NCBI GenBank assembly: GCA_041687455.1
Contig: JAWLBY010000015.1
Span: forward strand, 1-64,000
DNA: 64,000 bases
Direction: 5' to 3'
Source of the DNA: JAWLBY01 sp041687455
GTDB lineage: Bacteria > Pseudomonadota > Gammaproteobacteria > Xanthomonadales > Xanthomonadaceae
Under the pieces are notes generated by a model that worked only from the letters and a program-made list of their open reading frames with translations, did not search any database and was not told the origin of the DNA. Below, one piece after another: positions 36,093-45,337 of this stretch (its first letter is position 1; each line of letters begins with the position of its first letter). The translations under genes were made by a program, and so were the position numbers.

Positions 36093-39044
36093 ATGAGCAC
36101 CATTGTTCGCCGTAGTCGCCTGAGCGCCGCCGTGCACTCGGCCCTGTTGCTGTCATTGCTGCCGATCGCAGCGGTGCAGGCGCAGGATGCCGAGGACGAA
36201 GCCCGCCAGCTCGATCGCATCGAAGTGACCGGCTCGCGCATCAAGAAGGCCCAGATCGAAGGCCAGACACCGGTCCAGACAATCAGCCGCTCGGAAATCG
36301 AGAAAAGCGGTCTGACCTCGATCGGCGACATCCTGCAGGAACTGACCGCATCCGGTTCCGCGCTGAACACCAAGTTCAACTCGAGCGGCAACTTCGGCTT
36401 CCCGCCGGACGGCAGCGGCGTCGGCGCCGGCTCGGCCACCGTCGATCTGCGCCACCTCGGTTCCAAGCGTGTGCTGGTGCTGGTCGACGGCATCCGCTGG
36501 GTCAACGAATCGTCGGCTTCCGGCGTCGGTTCGGCGACCGACCTGAACACGATTCCGGTCAACATCATCGAGCGCATCGAAGTGCTCGAGGACGGCGCCT
36601 CGGCGATCTACGGCTCCGACGCGATCGCCGGCGTCATCAACATCATCACCCGGCGCAATTTCGACGGCGTGGCGTTCTCGACCAGCTACGGCGAGTACGA
36701 CGAAGGCGACGGCGAGACGACCACGGCGGAACTGTCGTTCGGCAAGACCGGCGACAACTTCAGCTTCTTCCTCGGTGCGAGCTACGTCGAACAGAAGGGC
36801 ATCGATTCGAAGGACCGCGAGATCTCGCGCTTCCCGGTGCCGGGCACCGGCCTGACCTTCGGCTCCTCGGCAACGCCGAACGGCCGCTTCATCTTCCTGC
36901 CGCCGGAGGCGAGCACTGCCTGCCCGGCGATCGACCTCGACGATGATCCGAGCACGCCGGACGTACCGTTCTGCAACATCACGACGCCGAACGGGCAGTC
37001 ATTCCCGAACGGGCCGCAGTACCCGAACGACTTCATCGGCTTCACCACCGCGAACCGCTTCAACTTCGCCGAGTACAACTACCTGCTGACGCCGTCGGAG
37101 CGGAAGGGCCTGTTCGCGCAGGGTCGCTACGACATCAGCGACAACGTCGGCTGGTACGTCCGCGCGCTGTACAACACGCGCAGCTCCGAAAACCGCGCCG
37201 CACCGGAACCGCTGTTCCTCGGCCCCGACGCCGGCACCGGCAATCCGTACGCGGACGACATCTTCATCTCGGCCGACAACCCGTACAACCCGTTCGGCAT
37301 CGACCTGATCTCGAGCGGCCCCGGCGCCAACCTGATCCTGATCGGCCGCCGGCCGGTCGAAGGCGGCGCGCGGCGCTTCTTCCAGGACGTCGACACCTGG
37401 TATTTCGGCACCGGCCTCGAAGGCAGCTTCGAACTCGGCAGCCGTCCGTACTACTGGGATGTCAACTACGCGCGCAGTTCGAACCAGGCCGAGCAGACCA
37501 ACTACGGCAGCTACAACATCCGTCGCATCGCCCAGGCGCTCGGCCCGGTCGCGGCCTGCAACGCCGATCCGCAGTGCGTTCCGCTGGACATCTTCGGCGG
37601 CCCGGGCACGATCACGCCGGAAATGCTGGCCTACATCCAGCCGATCGTCCGTGACCGCAGCGAGAACAACCTGCAGGTGTTCTCGGCCAACCTGACCGGC
37701 GATGTGGCCGATCTGTGGGCCGGCCCGCTGGCATTCGCGACCGGCTACGAGCACCGCCGCCTGGATGGTTTCTACCTGCCGGACGCACTGACCATCGCCG
37801 GCGAGTACAACGGCGTGCCGTCGCAGCCAACCGAAGGCGAGTACGACGTCGACGAGTATTACCTCGAGTTCAACCTGCCGGTCTACGCGACCGCCGGCTC
37901 GCAGCTCGACATCTCGCTCGCCGGCCGCTATTCGGACTACTCGACCTTCGGCGGCGAGACCACCGGCAAGCTCGGCTTCCGCTGGCAGTTCGGCGACCAG
38001 TTCGTGCTGCGCGGCACCGCCGCGGAAGGCTTCCGTGCGCCGTCGATCGGCGAGCTGTTCGGTTCCGCGGCGCGCTTCGACGCGACGCTGCGCGACCCGT
38101 GCCTGATCGGCCTCGACGGCTCGGCACCGACCGCCCCGGCCTCGGTCTGCCAGGCGCTCGGCGTGCCGGCCGGTTCGGCGCAGGCCAATTCGCAGATCTC
38201 GGTCACCACCGGCGGCAATCGTTTCCTCGAACCGGAACTGTCCGACAGCTACAGCCTGGGCTTCGTCTGGAGCCCGGCGTTCGGTGCCAACACCGGCTGG
38301 TCGGAGCGCTTCGACATCGAAGTGACGTACTACAAGCACGAGATCGATGGCGCGGTGCAGGCGATCGATGCCCAGACCCAACTGAACCTGTGCACCGGGC
38401 TCGTCGCCGGCGTTGCCGGCGGCCCGGATTCGCCGTTCTGCCAGGGCATCACCCGCGCGTCGACCGGCGGCATCAACGGCTTCGCCAACCAGTTGCAGAA
38501 CTTCGGCAGCATCGAGACCGATGGTTTCGACGTCGACCTGTTCTGGAGCCTGCCGGAATTCGATTTCGGCCGGATCCGGGTGTCGTGGCAGAACACCTTC
38601 GTCGACGACTACGTCGCGATCGATCGGCTCGGCACCGTGCAACCCACCGGCGTCGGCATCGAGGTCAACAACAGCGCGATTCCGGAATGGACCTCGAACC
38701 TGGCGGTCGACTGGAGTTACGGCGACTTCAACGCCCGCTGGTCGACCAACCACATCAGCGACCTGACCGAAAGCTGCGGCGACGCGTGGAGCTTCGATGT
38801 CTGCTCGGATCCGGACCCGGTCAACGAGACCGGCACCAACCGCCTCGGCAGCACCACCTACCACGACCTGCAGTTCGGCTGGCAGACCGGCTGGATCGCC
38901 GACCTGCGGCTGACCGCCGGCATCAACAACATCACCGACAAGGACGCGCCGATCTGCCTGTCGTGCTCGCTGAACGGCTACGACGCGTCGACCTACATGC
39001 TGCCCGGCCGGTACTACTACGTCCGCGCCGACTTCAAGTTCTGA
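36093..39044 (+). CDS. TonB-dependent outer-membrane receptor
   Basis: A 983-residue outer-membrane active transporter. A signal peptide (SALLLSLLPIAAVQAQ) is followed by the TonB-box region (LDRIEVTGSRIKKAQIE). The plug domain has DLRHLGSKRVLVLVDGIRWV, NIIERIEVLEDGASAIYGSD and AIAGVINIITRR. The beta-barrel ends in the outer-membrane signature YYYVRADFKF. This subtype is common in xanthomonads and sphingomonads and often takes up peptides or glycans; the ligand here is unknown. The ATG at 36093 sits before the signal peptide. The 118-base leader has an AT-rich patch (TTGACGATTTATTTAC at 35995) but no convincing -10 box. Confidence 0.93.
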   Translation: MSTIVRRSRLSAAVHSALLLSLLPIAAVQAQDAEDEARQLDRIEVTGSRIKKAQIEGQTPVQTISRSEIEKSGLTSIGDILQELTASGSALNTKFNSSGNFGFPPDGSGVGAGSATVDLRHLGSKRVLVLVDGIRWVNESSASGVGSATDLNTIPVNIIERIEVLEDGASAIYGSDAIAGVINIITRRNFDGVAFSTSYGEYDEGDGETTTAELSFGKTGDNFSFFLGASYVEQKGIDSKDREISRFPVPGTGLTFGSSATPNGRFIFLPPEASTACPAIDLDDDPSTPDVPFCNITTPNGQSFPNGPQYPNDFIGFTTANRFNFAEYNYLLTPSERKGLFAQGRYDISDNVGWYVRALYNTRSSENRAAPEPLFLGPDAGTGNPYADDIFISADNPYNPFGIDLISSGPGANLILIGRRPVEGGARRFFQDVDTWYFGTGLEGSFELGSRPYYWDVNYARSSNQAEQTNYGSYNIRRIAQALGPVAACNADPQCVPLDIFGGPGTITPEMLAYIQPIVRDRSENNLQVFSANLTGDVADLWAGPLAFATGYEHRRLDGFYLPDALTIAGEYNGVPSQPTEGEYDVDEYYLEFNLPVYATAGSQLDISLAGRYSDYSTFGGETTGKLGFRWQFGDQFVLRGTAAEGFRAPSIGELFGSAARFDATLRDPCLIGLDGSAPTAPASVCQALGVPAGSAQANSQISVTTGGNRFLEPELSDSYSLGFVWSPAFGANTGWSERFDIEVTYYKHEIDGAVQAIDAQTQLNLCTGLVAGVAGGPDSPFCQGITRASTGGINGFANQLQNFGSIETDGFDVDLFWSLPEFDFGRIRVSWQNTFVDDYVAIDRLGTVQPTGVGIEVNNSAIPEWTSNLAVDWSYGDFNARWSTNHISDLTESCGDAWSFDVCSDPDPVNETGTNRLGSTTYHDLQFGWQTGWIADLRLTAGINNITDKDAPICLSCSLNGYDASTYMLPGRYYYVRADFKF

Positions 39045-39082
39045 TCGACCACGACGGCCGCCCGGCCGTCACGCTGGACCTT

Positions 39083-39112
39083 GGCCCCCGGGGAAACCCG
39101 GGGGCCTTTTTT
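39083..39112 (+). terminator. Rho-independent terminator of the TonB receptor gene
   Basis: A perfect 10-bp stem GGCCCCCGGG / CCCGGGGGCC with a GAAA tetraloop is followed by six T residues. It starts 38 bases after the receptor stop codon. Confidence 0.95.
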
Positions 39113-39197
39113 GTCCTGCAATCGCCCGAGGCAGCGGGTGGCAGCGGCTGTCCGGCTGCGGATGCAGCCGGTCGTTCACCGGTTCCGGCAGCTTGCC

Positions 39198-39230
39198 GAT
39201 TCCGGAGTCGCGAGCTCCGAATCCCGAATC
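39198..39230. repeat. Degenerate GATTCCGG/CCGAATC repeat with hairpin
   Basis: GATTCCGGAG and CTCCGAATC flank a 7-base loop, then CCGAATC recurs. It belongs to the same word family as 5745-5779 and 22768-22904. It abuts the stop codon of the minus-strand EEP gene and might act as its terminator. Confidence 0.5.
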
Positions 39231-40014
39231 AAGGCAGTTCGATCAGCGCCGCCGTCGCCAGGTGATCCGACGGCAGTCCCGGCAGCGCCCAGCGGCGCGG
39301 CACACTGACGCCCTCGGTCGCCAGGATATGGTCGATCGCGCGCTGCGGCCGCCAGCTCGGAAAGGTCGGAAGGTGGGTGTCAGGCGGCAACAGCCGGCAG
39401 CGCCGGTACAGCATTTCCATCTCGGCCGCGGTCGATTCGCAGTTGAAGTCGCCCATCAGCACGCCATGCGGCGCTTCCTGCAGCAGTTCGGCGATGAAGC
39501 CGAGCTGCGTCATGCGCGCCTTGGCCGACAGCGACAAATGCGCCACCAGCACGATCAGCGCATGCTCACCGTCGCCGTAGCGCGACCACAGCACGCCGCG
39601 CCCGGGAATCCGGCTCGGCAACGCGTAGTCGCGGACCTCATCCGGCTCGATCCGGCACAGCAGGCCGTTGGCGCTCGACGCGATCCGTCCGACCCGGCGA
39701 TTCGGCTGATGGCTCCAGAACGGAAAGCCGGCGGTTTCGGCCAGGTAGTGGGTCTGGTTCAGGAAGCCCGAACGCAGCGAGCCGGGATCGGTTTCCTGCA
39801 GCCCGACCAGGTCGAACTCGCTCAGCACGGCCGCCAACTGGTCGAGATGCAGTCGCTTCTCGGCGTGCGGCAGCACGTGGGTCCACGGCCGGGTCAGATA
39901 GTCGCTGTAGCTGTCGGTCCGCGCGCCGGCCTGGATGTTGGCGCTCAACAGGCTCAGGCGGCGGGCGGATCCGGGCTGCTCGGCCGGTCGTGGATGATGC
40001 AAGACGGAACTCAT
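39229..40014 (-). CDS. Endonuclease/exonuclease/phosphatase (EEP) family hydrolase
   Basis: A 261-residue metal-dependent phosphodiesterase of the EEP fold. Motifs in order are LLSANIQAG near residue 22, VGLQETDPGSLR near 70 (catalytic Glu), LVAHLSLSAKAR, GVLMGDFNCES (Asp-x-Asn), RAIDHILATEG and LPSDHLATAALIEL (Asp-His). No signal peptide is evident. The substrate could be DNA, a lipid phosphate or an inositol phosphate. It stands alone: 216 bases of plain sequence separate it from dsbA on the same strand. Confidence 0.88.
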   Translation of the reverse strand: MSSVLHHPRPAEQPGSARRLSLLSANIQAGARTDSYSDYLTRPWTHVLPHAEKRLHLDQLAAVLSEFDLVGLQETDPGSLRSGFLNQTHYLAETAGFPFWSHQPNRRVGRIASSANGLLCRIEPDEVRDYALPSRIPGRGVLWSRYGDGEHALIVLVAHLSLSAKARMTQLGFIAELLQEAPHGVLMGDFNCESTAAEMEMLYRRCRLLPPDTHLPTFPSWRPQRAIDHILATEGVSVPRRWALPGLPSDHLATAALIELP

Positions 40015-40230
40015 CGCTCCATTGTTGGGGGCCGGTCGTGCCGGCTACAAGTCCGCCCACGCCGCAACGGGGCCCGCTGATCGCGGGCGACCGCCACCGA
40101 TGCCGGACCTGCCCGGCCGCTCGGGCGATTTCCACCGCCCGCCATCCGGGCACGGCTGCACGACGATCGGTTCGGTCGCCGATGCGGAGCCGCCGTGAGG
40201 CGCAGCGCGACCACGGCCCAGCGCGGCCGC

Positions 40231-40869
40231 TCAGCGCGCGGCGCGCTCCTGCGCGACCAGGTGGTCGACCGTCGCCAGCATCCGGTCCCAGCTACCGCCA
40301 TCCTTGGCCAGGCTGACCCGGTATTTGCCGTTGACGATCAACGTCGGCGTGCTTTCGATGCCATAGCGCGGCAACTGCTGCTTGACCCGGGCGATCCTGG
40401 CGTTGACCGCAAAACTGTTCATCGTCGCGAGGAAATCGTCCTGGCTGACGCCGTAGTCGGAATACAGGCCGGCGATGTCTTCGGCGCTCCTGACCGGTTT
40501 CCGCTCGACATGGATCTTGCGGAAGATCTCGGAGTGGCTCTTTTCGAGCACGCCCAGGCTCTCGGCGGCGTAGAACGCTCGCGCGAACTGCTCCCAGACG
40601 CCGCCCCAGGCCGCCGGCACGTACGAGAACGCCACGTCCGGGGCCAGCCTGGCCTTCCAGGCGTCGACCGACGGCTGAAACGATGCGCAGCCGCCGCAAC
40701 TGTAGCCGAACGCCTCCAGCACCTCGATCCGCTCGCCGCTGTTGGTCGGCTGCGCCGGTTCGATGACGAAGTAGTCGACGCCGGCGCGGAACGGCGCGGC
40801 GGGAGCCTGGGCGGCGCAGGTGGTGGCGGCGCCGAGCAGCGCGACGAAGCCGAGCAGACGAAACAGCAT
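40231..40869 (-). CDS. dsbA: Periplasmic thiol:disulfide oxidoreductase DsbA, CGGC active site
   Basis: Introduces disulfide bonds into exported proteins. The 212-residue precursor has a signal peptide (LFRLLGFVALLGAATTCAAQ). It has a thioredoxin-fold motif FGYSCGGCASFQP near residue 54, and the cis-proline in ESTPTLIVNGKY near residue 170. The active site is CGGC where classic DsbA has CPHC. It is the second of two paralogues in tandem and lies 124 bases from the other. Confidence 0.9.
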   Translation of the reverse strand: MLFRLLGFVALLGAATTCAAQAPAAPFRAGVDYFVIEPAQPTNSGERIEVLEAFGYSCGGCASFQPSVDAWKARLAPDVAFSYVPAAWGGVWEQFARAFYAAESLGVLEKSHSEIFRKIHVERKPVRSAEDIAGLYSDYGVSQDDFLATMNSFAVNARIARVKQQLPRYGIESTPTLIVNGKYRVSLAKDGGSWDRMLATVDHLVAQERAAR

Positions 40870-40993
40870 GAGCGGACTCTCCGATGGGATGAGGTCACAG
40901 AACCCGAACGGCGGCCGAGGTTCCGCGGATGGCCCGCGGCCGCATGCGGTTCAGGTCGCACGACACGCCGGCAGCGACGCTGCCGGCGTCAGG

Positions 40994-41659
40994 TCAACGG
41001 CGCGCGGCGCGTTCCTGTTCGATCAGGAAGTCGACGATCTCGAGCATGCGCTGGAAGCCGTTCTCGGCGCGCGGCACGCTGACCCGGTACTTGCCCTCGA
41101 TGACCATCGTCGGCGTGCCTTCGACGCCGAACGCCTGCACGGTCTGGCGCGCTTCGGCCAGCTTGGTCTCGACCGGGAAGCTGCTCATCGTCGCCAGCAC
41201 CTGCTGCGGATCGCCACCGCCGTGCTCGGCGTAGAACGCCGCGACGTCCTCGAGGTTGTTGAAGCGCTTCTGCTCGTGCACCGCGGCGAACATCGCCTCG
41301 TGCGTGCGGTCCAGCAGGCCCATCGTCTGCGCGGTATAGAACGCGCGACCGAACGCTTCCCAGACGCCGCCGAACACGGCCGGCATGTACTCGAAATGGA
41401 CGTCGGCCGGCAGCGACTTCTTCCATTCGCTGATGAACGGCTGCGCATGGGCACAGTGGATGCAGTTGTAGCCGAACACTTCGACGACATCGATCCGGTC
41501 GTCGCTGCCGAACGCCACCGGCGGATCGATGAGCTGGTAATCGGTACCGGCGACGAAGGTCGGCGCGGCTTCGGGCGTCGCTGCGGTGCCATTCGGCGCT
41601 TCGGCCGAGCAGGCGGTGACCAGACCGAACAGCAGGATTCCAAGCAGTCGTTGCGGCAT
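40994..41659 (-). CDS. Periplasmic or lipid-anchored DsbA paralogue, CIHC active site
   Basis: A 221-residue DsbA-like protein. The N-terminus LLGILLFGLVTACSAE fits a lipoprotein signal with lipobox VTAC, so it may be membrane-anchored. The active site is GYNCIHCAHAQPF near residue 67, and the cis-proline lies in EGTPTMVIEGKYRVS. The ATG at 41659 has GGAG 7 bases upstream. It shares most of its length with the downstream CGGC paralogue, implying an old tandem duplication. It follows cytochrome c4 after a hairpin. Confidence 0.9.
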   Translation of the reverse strand: MPQRLLGILLFGLVTACSAEAPNGTAATPEAAPTFVAGTDYQLIDPPVAFGSDDRIDVVEVFGYNCIHCAHAQPFISEWKKSLPADVHFEYMPAVFGGVWEAFGRAFYTAQTMGLLDRTHEAMFAAVHEQKRFNNLEDVAAFYAEHGGGDPQQVLATMSSFPVETKLAEARQTVQAFGVEGTPTMVIEGKYRVSVPRAENGFQRMLEIVDFLIEQERAARR

Positions 41660-41727
41660 GACGGGCTCCATTGGGCGAATCACGACGGCGGCATTTCGGC
41701 TTGATCGGCCGCCGGACTCCGGAAAGC

Positions 41728-41753
41728 ACACGGGCGCCCCGCGGCGCCCGTGT
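41728..41753 (-). terminator. Hairpin between cytochrome c4 and dsbA paralogue
   Basis: ACACGGGCGCC and GGCGCCCGTGT form a perfect 11-bp stem with a 4-base loop. On the minus strand it follows the cytochrome c4 stop by 21 bases. There is no true T tract (GCTTTCC follows), so it may be a partial terminator or an mRNA-stabilising stem. Confidence 0.6.
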
Positions 41754-41774
41754 CGTGGTGAACTGGCTCGGACC

Positions 41775-42542
41775 TCAGCGGCTGCCGGCGGTTCCCGCAT
41801 TGCCGGCGCGGTGCAGTCCCTCGATATAGCTGGCGAGCGAGTTGATTTCCTCGTCGGTGAGCTGGCGGGCGACGTCGGCCATGATCGTGTTGGCATTCTC
41901 GCCGGCACCGTGCACGGTGCCGCTGCGGAACGCGTTCAACTGCGCCGCCGTGTAGCCGGCATGCTGACCGGCCAGACGCGGATACGGCACGCCCGGATTG
42001 CCATCGCCGGCCGGGCCGTGGCAGGCAGCGCAGGCGGGAATGCTGCGCTCGGCATGGCCGCCGCGATAGAGCCGCTCGCCGATCTGGTAGAACTTCAGAC
42101 CCTCGTTCGGGCCGGCGGCGATAACCGAGTCATCGGCCATGCCCGGCTGGGCGGCCTGCGCGGCGTAATGCGCACCGAGGTCGCGCATGTCCTGTGCCGA
42201 CAGCGGCGCCGCGAACCCCATCATGATCGGGTTGCTGCGCTCGCCGGTCTTGAACAGCGCCAGTTGCCGCGCGATGTAGCGCTCGTTCTGGCCGGCCAGC
42301 TTCGGGTACTGCGGATCGGCCGAATTGCCGTCGGCACCGTGGCAGGCGCCGCAGACGGCGGCCTTGGCGGCACCCGCCTCGGCATTGCCCGGCTCGGCCG
42401 CGGCATGCGCGTCGGTGAGCTCGCTGACCTGTGCCGGCGCGTTCTCTTCGGCCGGGGTCACCGTGGCCGCCGGCTCGGTCTGCGCGGTCGCCGCAGCGGC
42501 GAACAGCAGGCCGGTCAGGCCCAGATAGCAGCGAAAGCTCAT
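41775..42542 (-). CDS. Dihaem cytochrome c4
   Basis: Periplasmic electron carrier, usually donating to cbb3 or other terminal oxidases. The 255-residue precursor has a signal peptide (YLGLTGLLFAAAATAQ), a Pro/Glu/Ala-rich spacer and two homologous haem domains. The haem motifs are CGACH near residue 64 and CAACH near 171, each followed by YPKLAGQ or YPRLAGQ. The order c4-dsbA with divergent engB is a known gammaproteobacterial arrangement. Confidence 0.93.
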   Translation of the reverse strand: MSFRCYLGLTGLLFAAAATAQTEPAATVTPAEENAPAQVSELTDAHAAAEPGNAEAGAAKAAVCGACHGADGNSADPQYPKLAGQNERYIARQLALFKTGERSNPIMMGFAAPLSAQDMRDLGAHYAAQAAQPGMADDSVIAAGPNEGLKFYQIGERLYRGGHAERSIPACAACHGPAGDGNPGVPYPRLAGQHAGYTAAQLNAFRSGTVHGAGENANTIMADVARQLTDEEINSLASYIEGLHRAGNAGTAGSR

Positions 42543-42718
42543 ACACTCGCTCCGAATTCTTGTGGAGATAAACCAGATTCAGCGACTGCCTTCGGCGTCG
42601 CTGCGCGGGCGCTTACCGGTGTTCAGGCCGGGCGCGGGAACCGCGGAATTATTCCAGCGCCCCCGACGGGGGTCAACGAACGGCGCAGTCCGCCCGTGCG
42701 GCCGCCACGGAGCAATCG

Positions 42719-43315
42719 ATGTCAGAACCCAATCCGCTGCGCCACGCACAGTACCTTCGCAGCGTGCACAACCCCGAGCAACTGCCCGACGACGACGGCC
42801 GCGAGGTCGCCATCGCCGGTCGCTCGAACGCCGGAAAATCGAGCGCAATCAATGCGATCGCCGCCCAGAGCAAACTGGCCCGGACCAGCAAGACTCCGGG
42901 CCGGACACAGCAACTGGTGTTCTTCGAGCTGGGCCGAGAGCGCTATCTGGTCGATCTGCCCGGCTACGGTTATGCCAAGGTGCCGGAGCCGTTGCGGGAG
43001 CACTGGAAGGGCCTGATCGATGGCTATTTCCGGACCCGGCAGGCGCTGGTCGGCCTGGTCGTGGTGATGGACATCCGCCATCCGCTGAAGGAATTCGACC
43101 GCGTCATGCTCGACTATGCCGCCGCGCGCGGCCTGCCGGCCCATGCGCTGCTGACCAAGGCCGACAAGCTCCCTCGCGGGCAGCAGGCCAAGGCGCTGAC
43201 GGCAGTGCGCAATGCGCTCAAGGGCAGCCGCGCCGAAGTGCAGTTGTTTTCGGCCGAGACCGGTCAGGGTGTCGAAGAAGCGCGCGCCCGGCTGGCCGAC
43301 TGGCTGCAGTTGTAG
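42719..43315 (+). CDS. engB: Ribosome biogenesis GTPase YihA/EngB (YsxC)
   Basis: Essential GTPase for large ribosomal subunit assembly. The 198-residue protein has G1 AGRSNAGKSSAINAI near residue 37, the G3 region DLPGYGYAKVPE near 79 and G4 LLTKADKLPRG near 145. It is divergent from cytochrome c4; the 176-base space has an AT-rich GGAATTATTCC at about 42645 that may be part of a promoter. Confidence 0.96.
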   Translation: MSEPNPLRHAQYLRSVHNPEQLPDDDGREVAIAGRSNAGKSSAINAIAAQSKLARTSKTPGRTQQLVFFELGRERYLVDLPGYGYAKVPEPLREHWKGLIDGYFRTRQALVGLVVVMDIRHPLKEFDRVMLDYAAARGLPAHALLTKADKLPRGQQAKALTAVRNALKGSRAEVQLFSAETGQGVEEARARLADWLQL

Positions 43316-43346
43316 TCGGGCGGACGCGCGCCGCCGCAAGGCCTGC

Positions 43347-43670
43347 TCAGCGGGCCTTGCAGTAGATCGAATGCAGCGTGCCGAGCAGCGCTTCGACCGG
43401 CCCGGAGGCGAGCGCGTAATAGATCGTCTGGGCGTCGCGCCGGGTCTGCACCAGGCCCTGCTCGCGGAGCAGCGCGAGGTGCTGCGACAGCGCCGGCTGG
43501 CTGAGGTCGAGTCCGGCGTTGAGTTCGCCGACCGAGTGTTCGCCGTCGACCAGCATGCACAGGATCAGCAGACGCTTGTCGTTGGCGAGCGCCTTGAGCA
43601 GTCGCGCGGCGTCGTCGGCGTGGCCGCGCATCTGTTCGGCGGTCGGCTTGACGAGGGATTTCCGGGCCAT
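43347..43670 (-). CDS. ArsR-family transcriptional regulator
   Basis: A 107-residue winged-helix repressor. It has LLKALANDKRLLILCMLVDG, then SVGELNAGLDLSQPALSQHL, the DNA-recognition helix, then LREQGLVQTRRDAQTIYYAL, the wing. A classic ELCVC metal site is absent: the equivalent position reads LCMLVDGE. It is therefore more like the SoxR/BigR or metal-independent group than ArsR proper. A Cys near the C-terminus (IYCKAR) is present. The target is unknown. The ATG at 43670 starts the conserved part. Confidence 0.85.
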   Translation of the reverse strand: MARKSLVKPTAEQMRGHADDAARLLKALANDKRLLILCMLVDGEHSVGELNAGLDLSQPALSQHLALLREQGLVQTRRDAQTIYYALASGPVEALLGTLHSIYCKAR

Positions 43671-43816
43671 GGCGGCAATGATGCCTGCACCGCGCCGGCG
43701 GCGCATCCCGTCGCGACGCCAGACGCGCCGGGACGACCGCTTGCGCGGATCGCCGACCGTCCCCATCTCCGGCAGCAGACGATCACCGTCGGTGATCGCA
43801 TCGACCCGGAGCCGCA

Positions 43817-44263
43817 ATGTCACCCGACCTCGTGCAGATCGCCTGCCCGCACTGCGGGACCCCGAACCGGCTGCCGCGCGCCCGCCTGGCCGATGGGCCG
43901 GTCTGTGGCCGCTGCAAACAGCCGATGTTCACCGGCAAACCGGTCGAACTGGATGCCGCCGGCTTCGATGCGCATGCCAGCCGCAGCGCACTGCCGTTGC
44001 TGATCGACTTCTGGGCCGCCTGGTGCGGCCCGTGCCGGATGATGGCGCCGCAGTTCGAACGCGCCGCGGCCGAACTCGAGCCGCTGGTCCGGCTCGGCAA
44101 GCTCGATACCGAAGCGCAGCCGGCGATCGCCGGACGGTTCGGCATCCGCAGCATCCCGACCATGGTGCTGCTGCAGGATGGCGTCGAGATCGCGCGGCAG
44201 GCCGGCGCGATGAGCAGCAGCGACATCGTCGGCTGGGTACGCGGCGCGCTGGGAAACCGCTGA
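43817..44263 (+). CDS. trxC: Thioredoxin 2 (zinc-binding)
   Basis: Cytosolic disulfide reductase induced by oxidative stress in relatives. The 148-residue protein has an N-terminal zinc-finger-like region with two CxxC pairs (IACPHCGTPN, VCGRCKQPMF). The thioredoxin domain follows, with active site WAAWCGPCRMMAPQF near residue 70 and cis-proline in IRSIPTMVLLQDG. The four zinc cysteines mark TrxC and not TrxA. It is divergent from the arsR-like gene. Confidence 0.94.
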   Translation: MSPDLVQIACPHCGTPNRLPRARLADGPVCGRCKQPMFTGKPVELDAAGFDAHASRSALPLLIDFWAAWCGPCRMMAPQFERAAAELEPLVRLGKLDTEAQPAIAGRFGIRSIPTMVLLQDGVEIARQAGAMSSSDIVGWVRGALGNR

Positions 44264-44336
44264 CAGCACGCTGAAAAACGCCGGTCGCGGGCCGTTCTGC
44301 AACAGCCTGCCAACCACCGCGCAAGCGTCGACGTGG

Positions 44337-44362
44337 CCCGCCCGCCGTTTCGGGCGGGCGGG
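44337..44362. terminator. Bidirectional hairpin between trxC and a DUF6159 gene
   Basis: CCCGCCCGCC and GGCGGGCGGG form a 10-bp stem with a 6-base loop GTTTCG. It lies between the convergent stops of trxC and the next gene. There is no T run, so termination efficiency is uncertain. Confidence 0.55.
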
Positions 44363-44375
44363 AATCGCGAACGAC

Positions 44376-45227
44376 TCAGACCTTCTTCTGGAAGGCGTTC
44401 TTCAGCACCACCGCGTCGAACCCGACCGGGGCGTCGCCGTTGACGGCGTAGCGGTACAGCGCAGCGGAGTAGATGCCGGTCAGTGCCGCCTGGACCAGCG
44501 CCAGCAGCAGCACCACGAGTACCGTCACGGCAATCAGCACGCCGGCAACGAGGCCGGACTGCAGCACGCCACCGAGCGCGACGGCCAGGCCGATGCCACC
44601 GACCGCCAGCAGTGCGATCAGCAGTCCGAACGCCAGTCCGATACCGCCAGCGCCGATCAGGTTCTCGCCCCAGCTCCGGCGCAGCAGCGCGGCGCTTTCC
44701 TTGACCGCATCGAGCGGCCCGACATCACGCGCCACCAGCACCGGCACGGTCAGGAACGTCACCACGGTCCACGCCGCGCCGATCAGCGCCACGACGATCC
44801 GGCCGATGAAGCCGGCACGCTCCTCGATCGCCCGCAGGATCAGGCCGACGGTCGCCGCGATCATCGCGTAGCCGAAGATCGTGCCGACCTTCGACCAGGC
44901 GATCCGCAGCCCGTCGCGGACGGTCGGATCACCGCCGTCGAGCCGGATCATCGCCGCGCCGACCAGCGCACTGTTGAAGAAGAACATCACGAAGTACTGG
45001 CTGAGGTAGAACGCGAATGCCCACAGCCACATCACCGGCGAAGCTTCGCCGCCTTCATCGAGCGCCTCGAGCCAGCCGAGACCGACCGCCGGTGCGATGA
45101 AGCTCGCCAGCACGATGATCGCCGCCAGTGTCGACAGCACCGGAAACAGCAGCAACTCCTTGTCGGACCGCAATACGCCGGCACTCGCCCGCACCAGCGC
45201 CCAACTGCGTGAAAAACGCTCGAACAT
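44376..45227 (-). CDS. DUF6159-like polytopic membrane protein
   Basis: A 283-residue inner-membrane protein with about six hydrophobic helices. The start MFERFSRSWALVRASAGVLR and DKELLLFPVLSTLAAIIVL match a conserved family of uncharacterised glycerophosphoryl-diester-like membrane proteins. SALVGAAMIRLDGGDPTVRDG and ALLRRSWGENLIGAGGIGL are further landmarks. The ATG at 45227 has GGAGGGG about 5 bases upstream. No function is known, and neighbours give no hint. Confidence 0.8.
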   Translation of the reverse strand: MFERFSRSWALVRASAGVLRSDKELLLFPVLSTLAAIIVLASFIAPAVGLGWLEALDEGGEASPVMWLWAFAFYLSQYFVMFFFNSALVGAAMIRLDGGDPTVRDGLRIAWSKVGTIFGYAMIAATVGLILRAIEERAGFIGRIVVALIGAAWTVVTFLTVPVLVARDVGPLDAVKESAALLRRSWGENLIGAGGIGLAFGLLIALLAVGGIGLAVALGGVLQSGLVAGVLIAVTVLVVLLLALVQAALTGIYSAALYRYAVNGDAPVGFDAVVLKNAFQKKV

Positions 45228-45337
45228 GACTACCCCTCCCCGGAAGATGTGCCCGCGGATTATGAACCGGCGCGGGCCGGTGGTGCGAGGCCGGGGCATG
45301 GCGGGATGGGCAAGCGCCCGGCGCTCGATCGACCGCT

